From: an uncultured Eubacteriales bacterium
GTDB lineage: Bacteria > Bacillota > Clostridia > Oscillospirales > Oscillospiraceae
Direction of reading: 5' to 3'
Assembly (NCBI GenBank): GCA_900546295.1
Contig: URCK01000037.1
Span: 1 to 15,370 of the forward strand
Length of the DNA: 15,370 bases
In this document: positions 15,028 to 15,370 of the stretch, one piece after another
Layout of the letters: each line of letters begins with the position of its first letter
Numbering within the stretch: position 1 is the first letter of the stretch
Translations under genes and position numbers: made by a program
Notes under the pieces: generated by a model
Told to the model about the DNA's origin: nothing
The model's database searches: none
What the model saw: the letters and a program-made list of their open reading frames with translations, nothing else

Positions 15028-15255
15028 ATGACTTTATTCATCACGATTCTTCAGCTCCTCTGCGGCCTGATCGTCATCGGCATCGTTCTCTTCCAGAGCG
15101 GCAAGTCTGCCGGCCTGAGTGGTGCGATCGGCGGCGTTGCCGATTCCTTTATGGCCAAGAACAAGGCCAAGAGCACGGATGCCCGTCTTGCGCGTGCGAC
15201 CAAGTGGGTCGGCGCTGCGTTCATCGTCCTGACGCTCGTGCTGAACATGCTGTAA
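15028..15255 (+). CDS. secG: Preprotein translocase subunit SecG
   Basis: Small inner-membrane subunit of the SecYEG protein-export channel, 75 residues, the normal SecG length. Segment 1 is about 3-22 (LFITILQLLCGLIVIGIVLF). It is followed by the conserved QSGKSAGLSGAIGG loop (23-36) and segment 2 at about 58-75. TTGGAGGT ends 7 bases before this ATG, which fixes the start; an in-frame TTG further upstream overlaps the promoter and is not plausible. It is probably transcribed alone. Clostridial secG is often followed by rnr, smpB or ssrA, but none of these is visible in the short stretch to the right. Confidence 0.93.
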   Translation: MTLFITILQLLCGLIVIGIVLFQSGKSAGLSGAIGGVADSFMAKNKAKSTDARLARATKWVGAAFIVLTLVLNML

Positions 15256-15315
15256 GAAATCGTTCTTTCGATCAAAAAGCGCCGAAGCAATAGACGTGTG
15301 TCCGTAAAACAGTTG

Positions 15316-15347
15316 ATCCTCCGTATGGCTTAGACCATGCGGAGGAT
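15316..15347 (+). promoter_or_regulatory. Hairpin containing a Shine-Dalgarno sequence, or secG terminator
   Basis: ATCCTCCGTATGG (15316-15328) pairs over 13 positions, with one G-T wobble, with CCATGCGGAGGAT (15335-15347) around a six-base loop. The right arm includes GGAGGA (15341-15346), 7 bases before ATG at 15354, so the stem would hide that ribosome site. The following TTTGTTTATG is only loosely T-rich, so a terminator of secG is possible but not typical. Confidence 0.55.
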
Positions 15348-15353
15348 TTGTTT

Positions 15354-15370
15354 ATGTCTAATCTTCAAAC
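15354..15370 (+). CDS. Possible start of a further gene (cut by the right edge)
   Basis: ATG at 15354 with GGAGGA 7 bases upstream opens a frame reading MSNLQ before the window ends. Ribosome-site quality and spacing are good, but five residues identify nothing. The Shine-Dalgarno sequence sits in a hairpin arm, a feature seen before some transposase genes and some regulated genes. Confidence 0.35.

Overview
The window reads as a chromosomal piece of a GC-rich, low-oxygen-adapted Bacillota, most likely a Clostridia member of the Oscillospiraceae type. This is an inference from gene content and style: strong AGGAGG ribosome sites, a clostridial Pst/Pho cluster, an SLH-anchored surface protein with a typical Oscillospiraceae tail, a giant fused acyl-CoA dehydratase activase (a family of strict anaerobes), and coding GC near 60-65% in most genes.

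Left part (1-6593, all minus strand): one phosphate-starvation operon, transcribed right to left as pstS, pstC, pstA, a pyridoxal/pyridoxine kinase-like gene, pstB, phoU, phoB-type regulator, phoR-type kinase (cut by the window's left edge). From pstC on, every junction either overlaps by ATGA, abuts, or is separated by only 4 bases, so translation is probably coupled. PstS binds phosphate outside the cell, PstC/PstA/PstB import it, PhoU relays the uptake state, and the sensor kinase and response regulator set transcription. A hairpin separates pstS from the rest. Upstream of pstS are GTAAAAT/ATTTTAC repeats, two of them 11 bp apart, resembling a PhoP/PhoB binding site. The vitamin B6 kinase-like gene inside the transporter operon is the oddest element there.

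Middle (6709-10165, minus strand): a strong terminator, then a 1136-residue secreted surface protein with a von Willebrand A domain, MBG-like beta repeats, a pilin-type isopeptide domain and three SLH domains. Its base composition drops in the first half of the gene. An intergenic region of 437 bases (10166-10602) separates it from the divergent gene to the right. It holds a good sigma-A promoter for the right-hand gene, a possible one for the left-hand gene, an 11-bp motif repeated in inverted orientation about 17-19 bp upstream of each -35, a Pho-box-like pair of repeats and further dyads.

Right part (10603-15370, plus strand): a 1435-residue fusion of two BadF/HgdC-type ATPase domains with a cysteine-rich DUF2229/HgdB-like half, then secG with its own extended -10 promoter. 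The right edge carries a hairpin that contains a Shine-Dalgarno sequence just before a possible new start codon.

No tRNA, rRNA, CRISPR array or complete insertion sequence was seen. I found no clearly undescribed system. The best leads are the kinase inserted in the Pst operon, the shared motif between the divergent promoters, and the activase fused to its probable electron acceptor.
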